Positions 27,206-35,142 of a DNA stretch of 64,000 bases are shown piece by piece. The stretch comes from Allomesorhizobium camelthorni (GTDB taxonomy: Bacteria; Pseudomonadota; Alphaproteobacteria; Rhizobiales; Rhizobiaceae): assembly GCF_011045125.1 (NCBI RefSeq), contig NZ_JAAKZF010000031.1, forward strand, positions 1 to 64,000, read 5' to 3'. A model generated the notes under the pieces. The model did not search any database and was not told where the DNA came from. It worked only from the letters and a program-made list of their open reading frames with translations. Both the position numbers and the translations under genes were made by a program. Within the stretch, counting starts at the first letter, position 1. Each line of letters begins with the position of its first letter.

Positions 27206-27378
27206 TGTTACACCCTTTGAATTTTCATTTGCACCGGAGGCGGCAAAGGCTCCTGCCTCGCTTCCGATGAGCCTAAGGGCGACAGCGTTACCAATCCGTT
27301 TATGGTAACCAGGACGTTCACCTTTTTCGTCGGGATTGAGCCAATTTTTAAAACAAGTGCCGCGTTGCGCGGGCCAAA

Positions 27379-27413
27379 TTGACTCTTTTTGCGCTGCACA
27401 ATAAATTGGGTGC
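27379..27413 (+). promoter_or_regulatory. Phasin promoter with TTGCGCTGCACAA dyad
   Basis: TTGACT (27379-27384), 17 bp and TAAATT (27402-27407) form a plausible promoter. The partial dyad TTGCGCTGCACAA (27389-27401) fills the spacer. Alphaproteobacterial phasin genes are often repressed by PhaR through TGC/GCA-rich dyads, so this could be such an operator. The same 13-mer occurs at 6336-6348. Confidence 0.45.
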
Positions 27414-27459
27414 GTCGCACAGGGGGGAGTGTTCCGCGTCAACTCGAAGGGATGATCGA

Positions 27460-27789
27460 ATGACACAAACATTTGAAGACGCCGGCAATTACGGCAAGGA
27501 GTTCGTCGACACTGGACTGAAGAGCCTCGCCGCGCTCTCCAAGAGCGCTCAGGCGATCGCGGTTGAATCCGCCGAGTACGCCAAGAAGTCGTTCGAGACC
27601 GGCAGCACCGCGCTGGAAAAACTCCTGTCCGCAAAGTCGCTGGAAAACGCGTTCGAGATCCAGGCCGATTACGCCAAGCAAGCCTATGAAGGCTTCCTTG
27701 CCGAGGCCACCACGCTCAGCGGCCTTTACGCCGACATGGCGAAGGACAGCTACAAGCCGTTCGAATCGATCGTGGCGAAGGCACGCTGA
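27460..27789 (+). CDS. phasin family protein
   Basis: This 109-residue amphipathic helical protein of the phasin (Phasin_2) type coats polyhydroxyalkanoate granules. Family features are the repeated alanine and charged pattern: KEFVDTGLKSLAALSKSAQA, EYAKKSFETGSTALEKLLSA, FEIQADYAKQAYEGF and the ending MAKDSYKPFESIVAK. The ATG at 27460 has AAGGG nearby; the longer in-frame start at 27379 would overlap the promoter. It is a single gene with its own terminator. PHA synthase genes are not in the window. Confidence 0.87.
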   Translation: MTQTFEDAGNYGKEFVDTGLKSLAALSKSAQAIAVESAEYAKKSFETGSTALEKLLSAKSLENAFEIQADYAKQAYEGFLAEATTLSGLYADMAKDSYKPFESIVAKAR

Positions 27790-27834
27790 GCCCTACCGGC
27801 AAGCTTCTTCAAACTCCAAAAGCTCACTGGAGAG

Positions 27835-27863
27835 CCCGGCCGCGTCGCGCGGCCGGGTTTTTT
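27835..27863 (+). terminator. Rho-independent terminator of the phasin gene
   Basis: A perfect 10-bp stem, CCCGGCCGCG (27835-27844) and CGCGGCCGGG (27848-27857), around TCG is followed by six T residues. It is the cleanest terminator in the window. Confidence 0.92.
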
Positions 27864-28059
27864 CGTGGCCCTTTGTGTTCCCATATCGCAAATTCCTGAA
27901 AAACGACGATGCACATGCTCTCGTCCATATTGTCAGCAAAAAAGAAGGGCTTAAAATTGCGATGAGGCTACCTACATTGGACAGTCGGGTGAGGAACCCG
28001 CGAAAGGCAAGGTACTGGTGAAGAACGGCGGGGATGTCACGAAAAAATTCGTGGCGCGC

Positions 28060-28389
28060 ATGCAGAACGGCGAAGACGGGGGCAACAGCCCCGGTCGCGG
28101 CACGGCTGTCATCACGCGAACCAAGACCAGGACCAAGAAGCCGAGCCTCTACCGCGTTCTGATCCTCAACGACGACTACACGCCGATGGAGTTCGTCATC
28201 CACATTCTGGAACGCTTTTTCCAGAAGGACCGCGAATCCGCCACCCGCATAATGCTCCATGTTCACAATCACGGAGTGGGCGAATGCGGGGTCTATACAT
28301 TTGAAGTGGCCGAGACCAAAGTGTCCCAGGTCATGGACTTCGCCCGTCAGAATCAACATCCGCTGCAATGCGTGATGGAGAAGAAATGA
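28060..28389 (+). CDS. clpS: ATP-dependent Clp protease adaptor ClpS
   Basis: ClpS delivers N-degron proteins to ClpAP. The core is diagnostic: [25 protein letters not shown], then [20 protein letters not shown] and the closing [10 protein letters not shown]. With the ATG at 28060 it is 109 residues, like other rhizobial ClpS with a short disordered N-terminus. A GTG at 28018, with AAGGT upstream, would add 14 residues and cannot be excluded. clpA starts 8 bp downstream, so the adaptor and unfoldase form an operon. Confidence 0.92.
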   Translation: MQNGEDGGNSPGRGTAVITRTKTRTKKPSLYRVLILNDDYTPMEFVIHILERFFQKDRESATRIMLHVHNHGVGECGVYTFEVAETKVSQVMDFARQNQHPLQCVMEKK

Positions 28390-28397
28390 GGTTTTGA

Positions 28398-30860
28398 ATG
28401 CCGGCTTTCTCCCAAGGCCTTGAAAAGGCGCTGCACCAGGCGCTGACTTTCGCCAATGAGCGGCATCACGAATATGCCACGCTCGAACATCTCCTGCTCG
28501 CCCTGATCGATGACAGCGAGGCGGGCGCTGTCATGCGCGCGTGCAATGTCGATCTCGACGAGCTCAAGCAGACCGTCCTCACCTACATCGACACCGAGCT
28601 CGACAATCTGGTCACCGGCTACGACGAGGATTCCAAGCCGACTGCGGGCTTCCAGCGCGTCATCCAGCGCGCGGTGATCCACGTTCAGTCTTCCGGGCGC
28701 GACGAGGTTTCAGGCGCAAACGTGCTGGTGGCCATCTTCGCCGAGCGCGAAAGCCACGCCGCCTATTTCCTCCAGGAACAGCAGATGACCCGCTACGACG
28801 CGGTCAACTACATCTCGCACGGCATAGCCAAGCGGCCGGGGGCCACCGAAACCCGCACTCCGCGCGGCGCGGAAGAGGACCAGCAGAATTCGTCCGGCGG
28901 CGAGCCGGAGGAGGGCGGCGCCAAGAAGAAGCAGCAGCAGGACGCGCTGACCGCCTACTGCATCGATCTCAACAAGAAGGCGAAGTCGGGCAAGATCGAC
29001 CCGCTGATCGGCCGCGAAAGCGAGATCAACCGCACGATCCAGATCCTCTGCCGCCGCTCCAAGAACAACCCGCTCTATGTAGGCGATCCGGGGGTCGGCA
29101 AGACCGCTATCGCCGAGGGGCTGGCCAAGCGCATCGTCGAAGGCGATGTACCGACCGTTCTCGCCAACGCCACGATCTTCGCGCTCGACATGGGCACGCT
29201 GCTCGCCGGCACCCGCTACCGCGGCGATTTCGAGGAGCGCCTGAAACAGGTCGTCAAGGAACTCGAGGATTATCCCGGCGCGGTTCTGTTCATCGACGAG
29301 ATCCATACGGTCATCGGCGCCGGGGCCACCTCCGGCGGCGCGATGGACGCGTCGAACCTGTTGAAGCCGGCGCTGTCGTCCGGCAACATCCGCTGCATCG
29401 GCTCGACCACCTACAAGGAATTCCGTCAGTTCTTCGAGAAAGACCGCGCGCTCGTGCGGCGCTTCCAGAAGATCGACGTGAACGAGCCGTCGGTGGAAGA
29501 CACGATCGCCATCATGAAGGGCCTGAAGCCCTATTATGAGGACTTCCACAAGGTGAAGTTCACCAATGACGCCATCAAGGCGGCGGTGGAACTCTCCGCG
29601 CGCTACATCAATGACCGCAAGCTGCCCGACAAGGCGATCGACGTCATCGACGAAACGGGCGCATCGCAGATGCTGGTGCCCGAAGCCCGGCGCAAGAAGA
29701 CGATCAGCGTCAAGGAGATCGAGGCGACCATCGCCACCATGGCGCGCATCCCGCCGAAGACGGTTTCGGCCGACGACGAGCAGGTTCTGGCCGGTCTCGA
29801 TACCGAGCTGCGCCGTGTCGTCTACGGTCAGGACACCGCCATTTCGGCGCTCGCTTCGGCCATCAAGCTGGCGCGGGCAGGGCTACGCGAGCCTGAGAAG
29901 CCGATCGGCTCGTATCTGTTCTCGGGCCCGACCGGCGTCGGCAAGACCGAGGTGGCAAAACAGCTTGCCGCCTCGCTTGGGGTCGAGCTGCTGCGCTTCG
30001 ACATGTCGGAATACATGGAGCGCCACACCGTCTCGCGGCTGATCGGCGCGCCTCCCGGCTATGTCGGCTTCGACCAGGGCGGTCTGCTCACCGACGGCGT
30101 CGACCAGCATCCGCACTGCGTGCTGCTGCTCGACGAGGTCGAGAAGGCGCATCCGGACCTGTTCAACATCCTGTTGCAGGTCATGGACCACGGCAAGCTG
30201 ACCGACCACAACGGCAAGTCGATCGACTTCCGCAACGTCATCCTGATCATGACGACCAACGCCGGCGCCTCCGACATGGCAAGGGCGGCGATCGGCTTCG
30301 GCTCGTCCAAGCGCGAAGGCGACGACATGGAGGCGATCAACCGGCTGTTCTCGCCGGAGTTCCGCAACCGTCTCGACGCGATCATCCCGTTCGGCTCGCT
30401 GCCGATCCCGGTCGTGCATCAGGTGGTGCAGAAGTTCGTCATGCAGCTTGAGGCCCAGCTTTCGGAGCGCGGCGTTACCTTCGACCTGTCGCCGGAAGCC
30501 ATCTCCTGGCTTGCCGACAAAGGCTATGACGAGCGCATGGGCGCTCGGCCGCTCGGCCGCGTCATCCAGGAGCACATCAAGAAGCCGCTCGCCGAGGAGG
30601 TTCTGTTCGGCAAGCTGAAGAAGGGTGGCACGGTGCGCGTGACCGTCGAGACCAAGGAGACCGGCGAGACCGGCCTGAAGCTCGAATCGATCGCCGACGA
30701 GCTTCCGGTGAAACCGAAGAAGGAAGAGCCGAAGAAGGTCCCGGCAAAGAAGCCTGTCAGAAAGGCCGCCAAGCCGGCTGCGCAGAAATCCCGCCCGGCC
30801 GCCAACGGCAAGGACGGCGGCAAGCGCAGCCTGGTGCCGCAACTGCCCAGGAAGGGCTGA
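28398..30860 (+). CDS. clpA: ATP-dependent Clp protease ATP-binding subunit ClpA
   Basis: ClpA is the AAA+ unfoldase that feeds substrates to ClpP. The 820-residue protein has an N-domain (about 1-145), a Gln/Gly-rich linker and two AAA+ modules. Their Walker A motifs are GDPGVGKT at 229-236 and GPTGVGKT at 510-517, with Walker B VLFIDEIH and [11 protein letters not shown] ClpP-binding loop of the IGF type is seen in AIGFGSSKR. Beyond the usual end there is a tail of roughly 50 residues rich in Lys, Pro and Ala. It is co-transcribed with clpS and ends at the terminator at 30871. Confidence 0.95.
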   Translation: MPAFSQGLEKALHQALTFANERHHEYATLEHLLLALIDDSEAGAVMRACNVDLDELKQTVLTYIDTELDNLVTGYDEDSKPTAGFQRVIQRAVIHVQSSGRDEVSGANVLVAIFAERESHAAYFLQEQQMTRYDAVNYISHGIAKRPGATETRTPRGAEEDQQNSSGGEPEEGGAKKKQQQDALTAYCIDLNKKAKSGKIDPLIGRESEINRTIQILCRRSKNNPLYVGDPGVGKTAIAEGLAKRIVEGDVPTVLANATIFALDMGTLLAGTRYRGDFEERLKQVVKELEDYPGAVLFIDEIHTVIGAGATSGGAMDASNLLKPALSSGNIRCIGSTTYKEFRQFFEKDRALVRRFQKIDVNEPSVEDTIAIMKGLKPYYEDFHKVKFTNDAIKAAVELSARYINDRKLPDKAIDVIDETGASQMLVPEARRKKTISVKEIEATIATMARIPPKTVSADDEQVLAGLDTELRRVVYGQDTAISALASAIKLARAGLREPEKPIGSYLFSGPTGVGKTEVAKQLAASLGVELLRFDMSEYMERHTVSRLIGAPPGYVGFDQGGLLTDGVDQHPHCVLLLDEVEKAHPDLFNILLQVMDHGKLTDHNGKSIDFRNVILIMTTNAGASDMARAAIGFGSSKREGDDMEAINRLFSPEFRNRLDAIIPFGSLPIPVVHQVVQKFVMQLEAQLSERGVTFDLSPEAISWLADKGYDERMGARPLGRVIQEHIKKPLAEEVLFGKLKKGGTVRVTVETKETGETGLKLESIADELPVKPKKEEPKKVPAKKPVRKAAKPAAQKSRPAANGKDGGKRSLVPQLPRKG

Positions 30861-30870
30861 GCCAACCATC

Positions 30871-30908
30871 ATCTCCTCCCTGAAGTCCCGGGGAGGAGAT
30901 TTTCTTTT
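30871..30908 (+). terminator. Rho-independent terminator of clpSA
   Basis: ATCTCCTCCC (30871-30880) and GGGAGGAGAT (30891-30900) form a perfect 10-bp stem with a 10-base loop, followed by TTTCTTTT. It lies 10 bp after the clpA stop and just before the convergent Lrp gene. Confidence 0.85.
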
Positions 30909-30915
30909 GAAGAAC

Positions 30916-31398
30916 CTATGCTTCGCCGACCGGGATCGGCGGCAGCCTCCGCTCTACCGGCGACGACTGGATGATCGACGTGTTGGTCATCGCGTAGGGG
31001 ATGATCTGGTCGATCAACCTCTCCAGATCACCCACCGAGCGGAGGTGGGCGCGGGCGATGAAGCAATCCTCGCCGGTTATCCTGTCGCATTCGACGATCT
31101 CCGGCAGTCCCTGCAGTATCGCGGCGACCTTTTGAAGCTGGCCCGGTATCGGCCGGATGCGAAGCCAAGCGGCCAGAGGGAGCCCGAGCGCCGCTGCGTT
31201 GATCTTGACTGAATAACCTTCGATCACGCCGCACTCCTCCAAGCGCTTCACCCGCTCCGAAATGCTGGGCGCCGAAAGGCCGACTGCCCGCGAAAGCTCG
31301 GCGGTGCTCGTCCGCGCGTCTTTGGCGAGCGCGCGCAGGATCTTCACATCGACCGGGTCGATGGCCCCATTTTCATATCGAAGGCGTTTCATTGCCAT
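30916..31398 (-). CDS. Lrp/AsnC family transcriptional regulator
   Basis: A 160-residue regulator with an N-terminal helix-turn-helix (IDPVDVKILRALAKDARTS, then RAVGLSAPSISERVKRLEECGVI) and a C-terminal RAM (regulation of amino-acid metabolism) domain that binds amino acids, including VECDRITGEDCFIARAHL. It is divergent from an EamA-type exporter gene across a 100-bp gap containing two dyads, and azlCD follow. The usual arrangement suggests it controls amino-acid export from this shared region in response to an amino acid. Which amino acid is unknown. Confidence 0.9.
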   Translation of the reverse strand: MAMKRLRYENGAIDPVDVKILRALAKDARTSTAELSRAVGLSAPSISERVKRLEECGVIEGYSVKINAAALGLPLAAWLRIRPIPGQLQKVAAILQGLPEIVECDRITGEDCFIARAHLRSVGDLERLIDQIIPYAMTNTSIIQSSPVERRLPPIPVGEA

Positions 31399-31421
31399 TC
31401 ACCGTTGATAGGACCGAAATT

Positions 31422-31501
31422 TTGTACAATAGCCTATTCTTCAGCATATAGAAGGTCGAATTTGCCTTTCATAATGGCGAGCTCCGGAGCCCGCCATTAT
31501 G
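31422..31501. promoter_or_regulatory. Divergent regulatory region with two palindromes
   Basis: A rightward promoter candidate is TTGTAC (31422-31427), 17 bp, CATATA (31445-31450). The perfect dyad AATAG-C-CTATT lies at 31428-31438 in its spacer. A 30-bp near-palindrome at 31471-31500 (arms ATAATGGCGAGCTCC and GGAGCCCGCCATTAT, one mismatch) covers the GGAG ribosome site and the first two bases of the EamA start codon. Confidence 0.55.
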
Positions 31502-32434
31502 TCAACGTCCAGTCCAGCCCTCGACAGGGCAGCGCAAATTGTCCCGCCGCACGCCTGGTTCGGCGTCAGCGCCATATTCCATTATCTCGGCCCGTCCTTC
31601 GCCGTACTTCTCTTTCCCGCCATCGGCGTACTGGGCGTCGCGTGGATGCGGATCGCGTCCGCCGCCTTGATCTTCGCGCCGTTCACAAGGCCTTGGAGGA
31701 CTATCGCCGAGGCGGATGCCAGGACCCGCTTGCTGCTGGTCGGTCTGGGCGCCTGCCTCGCGATCATGAACGTCGCGTTCTACCTCGCGCTTGAGCGCCT
31801 GCCGATGAGCCTGGTAGCCGCGATGGAGTTCGTGGGCACGATCGGCGTTGCGCTCTACGGGCTCAGGACCGGGCGCAATCTCGCAGCGCTTGCACTCGCC
31901 GTTGCGGGCGTCTTCGTCCTGATCGACGTGAGATGGTCCGCCGACCTGATCGGGCTCGGCTGGGCGGCGCTCAACGGCGCACTGTTCGTGGCCTACATCG
32001 TGCTAGGCCACAAGGCGGCGGAGGGCGGCGCCAGCGGCGGCGTCGAGCGCCTTGGCGCGGCCATGGCGATAGCCTTCGTCTTTGTCATGCCCATCGGCCT
32101 GGTGGAGGCGGTCAAGGCGTTCGGTTCGGTCAATCTCGTTCTGGCCGGCATAGGCGTCGGCCTGTGCTCGTCGGTCATTCCCTACATTTCCGATCAACTC
32201 GCAATGTCGCGGCTGCCGCGCGCCAGCTTCGCGCTGATGCTGGCGCTTCTGCCGGCGACCGCCGCGATCATCGCCGCTCTCGTGCTCGCGCAGATCCCGA
32301 CCGGCCGCGATGTTCTCGGCATCGCTCTGGTCATGCTGGGCGTCGCCGCGCACAAGCCTGCACCGTCCGGGACAGGATCGGCATCGCCGCCGGCCCTCCG
32401 CCCTGGCCCACGGGAACAGATCGAACTGCCCTGA
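31499..32434 (+). CDS. EamA-type exporter (RhtA-like)
   Basis: A ten-helix drug/metabolite-transporter superfamily protein of 311 residues, with two EamA repeats. It resembles RhtA, the threonine/homoserine exporter, in segments such as LGVAWMRIASAALIFAPF, LAIMNVAFYLALERLPMSLVAAMEFVG and SVIPYISDQLAMSRLPRASFALMLALLPA. The C-terminal 35 residues are polar and proline-rich. It is divergent from an Lrp-type gene and 27 bp upstream of azlC, which supports an amino-acid export role. The GGAG ribosome site and start codon sit inside a palindrome. Confidence 0.85.
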   Translation: MSTSSPALDRAAQIVPPHAWFGVSAIFHYLGPSFAVLLFPAIGVLGVAWMRIASAALIFAPFTRPWRTIAEADARTRLLLVGLGACLAIMNVAFYLALERLPMSLVAAMEFVGTIGVALYGLRTGRNLAALALAVAGVFVLIDVRWSADLIGLGWAALNGALFVAYIVLGHKAAEGGASGGVERLGAAMAIAFVFVMPIGLVEAVKAFGSVNLVLAGIGVGLCSSVIPYISDQLAMSRLPRASFALMLALLPATAAIIAALVLAQIPTGRDVLGIALVMLGVAAHKPAPSGTGSASPPALRPGPREQIELP

Positions 32435-32461
32435 TTTTCGCGTCGCCTCTGGGGGACGCCT

Positions 32462-33226
32462 GTGTTATCCGGCAAGCCGATGCCTGATGACGCAACCCCC
32501 CATGCGCCGACGATTGCCGACCGCCGCCACTGGTATCTGCGCGGCGTCCGAGCGGCAGTGTCGGTTCCCGGACTGATCCTTGCCAGCGCCTTTGTCGGCT
32601 TTGCGGGTCTCGCCAAGGAGGCCGGGCTGACGCTCGCCGAGACCGTGTTCATGACCGGTGTGGTATGGGCCTTGCCCGGAAAGGTCGTGCTGATCGGCGC
32701 GATCCTGTCGGGCGCTTCGCTGCCGGCGGCCGCCTTCGCGGTCGCGCTCTCGTCGGTCCGGCTGATGCCGATGGTCGTGGCGCTGGTGCCCGAACTCAAA
32801 GGCCGGCACACGCCGAAATGGGTGCTCTACGTGCTTTCCCATTTCGTCGCGGTGACATCGTGGGTTATCGCCATGGAGCGCCTCGGCGGCATCCCGCGAG
32901 CCATGCGCACGACTTGGTATGCCGGCATCGGCTCGACGCTGGTGCTGGCCAATATGGGTGTCGTCGCCGTCGTCTTTCTCGTTGCGGACAGGCTGCCACC
33001 TGCCGTTTCGGCGGCGCTTTTCCTTCTGACGCCGATGTACTTCCTGACCTCGCTCTGGGGCTCGGCGCGCGAATGGGCAGGGCATGTCGCTATGGTTCTC
33101 GGGCTGGGCCTGGGGCCGCTTTTTCATATGTTTGCGCCGCAATACGATCTGCTCGCGGCCGGCCTGATCGGCGGGATCGCGGCTTACGCTTTCCATCGGC
33201 TGTCGCGGCGGAGGCGCGCCTCATGA
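32462..33226 (+). CDS. azlC: AzlC family branched-chain amino acid export protein
   Basis: The large subunit of the AzlCD-type exporter, 254 residues from the GTG at 32462, which has GGGGGA 5 bases upstream. An ATG 18 bases later is an alternative. Hydrophobic helices and the family segment VRAAVSVPGLILASAFVGFAGLAKEAG with ALSSVRLMPMVVALVP are recognisable. AzlCD systems export valine, leucine, isoleucine or toxic analogues. It overlaps azlD by 4 bp (ATGA), and both follow the EamA gene, so the three likely share control by the Lrp-type regulator. Confidence 0.85.
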   Translation: MLSGKPMPDDATPHAPTIADRRHWYLRGVRAAVSVPGLILASAFVGFAGLAKEAGLTLAETVFMTGVVWALPGKVVLIGAILSGASLPAAAFAVALSSVRLMPMVVALVPELKGRHTPKWVLYVLSHFVAVTSWVIAMERLGGIPRAMRTTWYAGIGSTLVLANMGVVAVVFLVADRLPPAVSAALFLLTPMYFLTSLWGSAREWAGHVAMVLGLGLGPLFHMFAPQYDLLAAGLIGGIAAYAFHRLSRRRRAS

Positions 33227-33570
33227 CATTCACCTCGATTGACGCATGGTGGTGGCCGTTCCTGTTCATTCTAGTCGCGGGCTGGCTTGCCACGGATTCC
33301 TGGCGCTTTCTCGGCGTCTATTTCGGCGGACGCATTTCCGAGGATTCAGACCTGCTGGTGCTGGTCCGGGCGGTGGCGACGGCGCTCGTAGCAGCCGTCA
33401 TCGGCAACCTCATCATTTTTCCCAGCGGTGCGCTGGCGGCGACGCCGCTCGGCCTGCGAATGGGCGCCGCGGCTCTCGGTTTCGCCGCTTATCTTTTCCT
33501 CGGCAAGCGCGTTCTGGTCGGCATCGTCGTGGCCGAGGCCGTTCTGGTGGCGGGGATGCTGCTCGGCTGA
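33223..33570 (+). CDS. azlD: AzlD family small export subunit
   Basis: A protein of 115 residues with four hydrophobic helices, the small partner of AzlC. It begins with a tryptophan-rich helix (DAWWWPFLFILVAGWLATDSW) and contains the RFLGVYFGGR segment followed by VLVRAVATALVAAVIGNLI, as in AzlD. Its ATG overlaps the azlC stop, consistent with a stoichiometric membrane complex. The divergence of this subgroup from classical AzlD is considerable, so the family call rests partly on size, topology and context. Confidence 0.78.
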   Translation: MTFTSIDAWWWPFLFILVAGWLATDSWRFLGVYFGGRISEDSDLLVLVRAVATALVAAVIGNLIIFPSGALAATPLGLRMGAAALGFAAYLFLGKRVLVGIVVAEAVLVAGMLLG

Positions 33571-33581
33571 CGGTGTTTGGC

Positions 33582-34193
33582 TTATGGAAGGGCACGGCCC
33601 TCATACATGAAGGCCATCGGCCTCGGGCCTCTGGCATAGCCGGTCTCGATGCGGTCGAGACGGAAGCCGGCGTTCTCGATCAGCGGGCGGATCGCACGGT
33701 TGAGATGACAGCCGCCGCCGATGCGCTTCCAGATCGGGGTCAGGCGATTCTGCCATCCGCGCACACCCGCGTCGGGCGACAGGCCATGCTCGACGAAAAG
33801 AAGCTGCCCGCCGGGCTTGAGCACGCGACGCACCTCCTGCAAAGCAATTCCGGCTGCCGGCACGCTGCAGAGCGTCCAGGTAGTGACCACGGTGTCGACG
33901 CTGGCATCGTCCAGCGGGATCGCTTCGGCCGACCCTTCAACGAGGCTCACCGGCAGCGAAGAGCGCTCCGCCGCCTGCCGTGCCATTGCGGCGAGTTGCA
34001 CGGAAGGATCCAGCCCAATGATTTCGCTCACCCGCGCGGGGTAGAAGGGCAGATTAAGGCCCGAACCGATGCCGATCTCCAGAACGCGGCCTTCGGCGTC
34101 CGACATGACACGCTGTCTGTAGGGCAGGAGATCGCCGTTGCGCATCGACATGTTGATGAGGTGCGGGAGCACGTGATCATGATAGAAGCTCAT
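33582..34193 (-). CDS. class I SAM-dependent methyltransferase
   Basis: A methyltransferase of 203 residues. The SAM-binding motif I is VLEIGIGSGLNLPFY with glycines at 41, 43 and 45, then the acidic loop IIGLDPSVQL, GSAEAIPLDDASVDTVV (motif II), and VLKPGGQLLFVEHG (motif III). The pattern is close to UbiE-like and lipid N-methyltransferases. The ATG at 34193 has AAGGA 7 bases upstream. It begins 11 bp after the fatty-acid-hydroxylase-like gene, on the same strand, so a lipid or sterol-like substrate is an attractive guess but unproven. Confidence 0.82.
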   Translation of the reverse strand: MSFYHDHVLPHLINMSMRNGDLLPYRQRVMSDAEGRVLEIGIGSGLNLPFYPARVSEIIGLDPSVQLAAMARQAAERSSLPVSLVEGSAEAIPLDDASVDTVVTTWTLCSVPAAGIALQEVRRVLKPGGQLLFVEHGLSPDAGVRGWQNRLTPIWKRIGGGCHLNRAIRPLIENAGFRLDRIETGYARGPRPMAFMYEGRALP

Positions 34194-34204
34194 GCGGATT
34201 TCCT

Positions 34205-35047
34205 TCAGCCAGCTTTCTGCAGTTGCCGCGGATCGTCGGCGTTGACGCCTTTGGCCAGTGGCGGCTTGCCGACGGCGCGCGCGAAGCGCTCGTAGTATAG
34301 CGGGTCTTCCGTGCCCATCACGCGGTCCCAAAAAGTTAAATAGAGCCCGAAATTTGTGCGCGCACGAGCATGGTGAAGGTCATGATGTGTGACCGTGGTC
34401 ATCCAGTCGAAGAGCGGCCGCCCGTCGGCGCGTGCCGGGAAGACTTCGTATCCGCAATGCCCGATTGCATTGCGCAGCATCATATGCGCGGTGAAGATGA
34501 ACGATGCCAGAATGCTGCTCGGCATCACGATCAGCGCGAGCGGCAGGTAGATGGCGTTGACCAGTGCCTCGCTCGCGTCGAAAGCGTAGGAGGTCCAGGG
34601 CGACGGGTTGTGCGAGCGGTGATGCAGCGTATGAAACCAGCCGAAAAGCCGCGGCCGGTGCATAATCTTATGGGTCCAGTAGAACCATGCATCATGGGCG
34701 ACGATCAGCGCGATGACGTTGGCCATGAAATACGGCCAGCCGCGCTCAGCCGGATCCTCATAGACGTCGAGCAGACCGAGGTTGACCGAAACCGCTATTG
34801 CGAGGCCGATCAGCGAAAAGATCATCACCGTCCTGAGAGATGCGAGAATTTCGCGCCCCATCTGGCGCCAGCCAGGCTTGTCCTTGCGGATCTTTCGCCG
34901 CGCCAGCCAGCCGGCGAGCAGCGTGTTGACCACCAGGAAGGTTCCACCAGCGCCGATCAGGTAGCGATAAAGGTCGTTCTGAAAGATTATTGGGTAGACA
35001 TCCGCCGCGAAGCGGGCGAGCGAGGTGAAAAGACAGTCTTCGGGCAT
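34205..35047 (-). CDS. sterol desaturase/fatty acid hydroxylase family protein
   Basis: An integral-membrane di-iron oxygenase of 280 residues. The histidine boxes are complete: His118, His126 and His130 (HDAWFYWTHKIMH), His139, His142 and His143 (HTLHH), and His221, His222, His225 and His226 (HHDLHH). About five hydrophobic helices surround them. Such enzymes hydroxylate or desaturate lipids, for example carotenoids, hopanoids or ornithine lipids, at the membrane. It stands between an AraC-type regulator gene (95 bp upstream) and a methyltransferase gene (11 bp downstream), suggesting a small lipid-modification unit. Confidence 0.87.
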   Translation of the reverse strand: MPEDCLFTSLARFAADVYPIIFQNDLYRYLIGAGGTFLVVNTLLAGWLARRKIRKDKPGWRQMGREILASLRTVMIFSLIGLAIAVSVNLGLLDVYEDPAERGWPYFMANVIALIVAHDAWFYWTHKIMHRPRLFGWFHTLHHRSHNPSPWTSYAFDASEALVNAIYLPLALIVMPSSILASFIFTAHMMLRNAIGHCGYEVFPARADGRPLFDWMTTVTHHDLHHARARTNFGLYLTFWDRVMGTEDPLYYERFARAVGKPPLAKGVNADDPRQLQKAG

Positions 35048-35142
35048 GGCTTGCTCCTTCCATGGTATGCGGAAGAAGTTTGCCGGGGCTGCTTGCCGCG
35101 GTCTTGTCGCTTCTCAAATCGAGTGGCGATTTGCGGCTTCGA

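Noticed and set aside
27379-27459. Earlier in-frame start for the phasin gene
   Set aside because: The extension coincides with the promoter and dyad, and phasin-like sequence begins at 27460.
28018-28059. Earlier GTG start for clpS
   Set aside because: Not excluded, but the extra 14 residues lack similarity that I recognise; the ATG at 28060 gives a length typical of rhizobial ClpS.
29883-30872. Long antisense frame opposite clpA
   Set aside because: It mirrors clpA codon usage and has no start context or family similarity.
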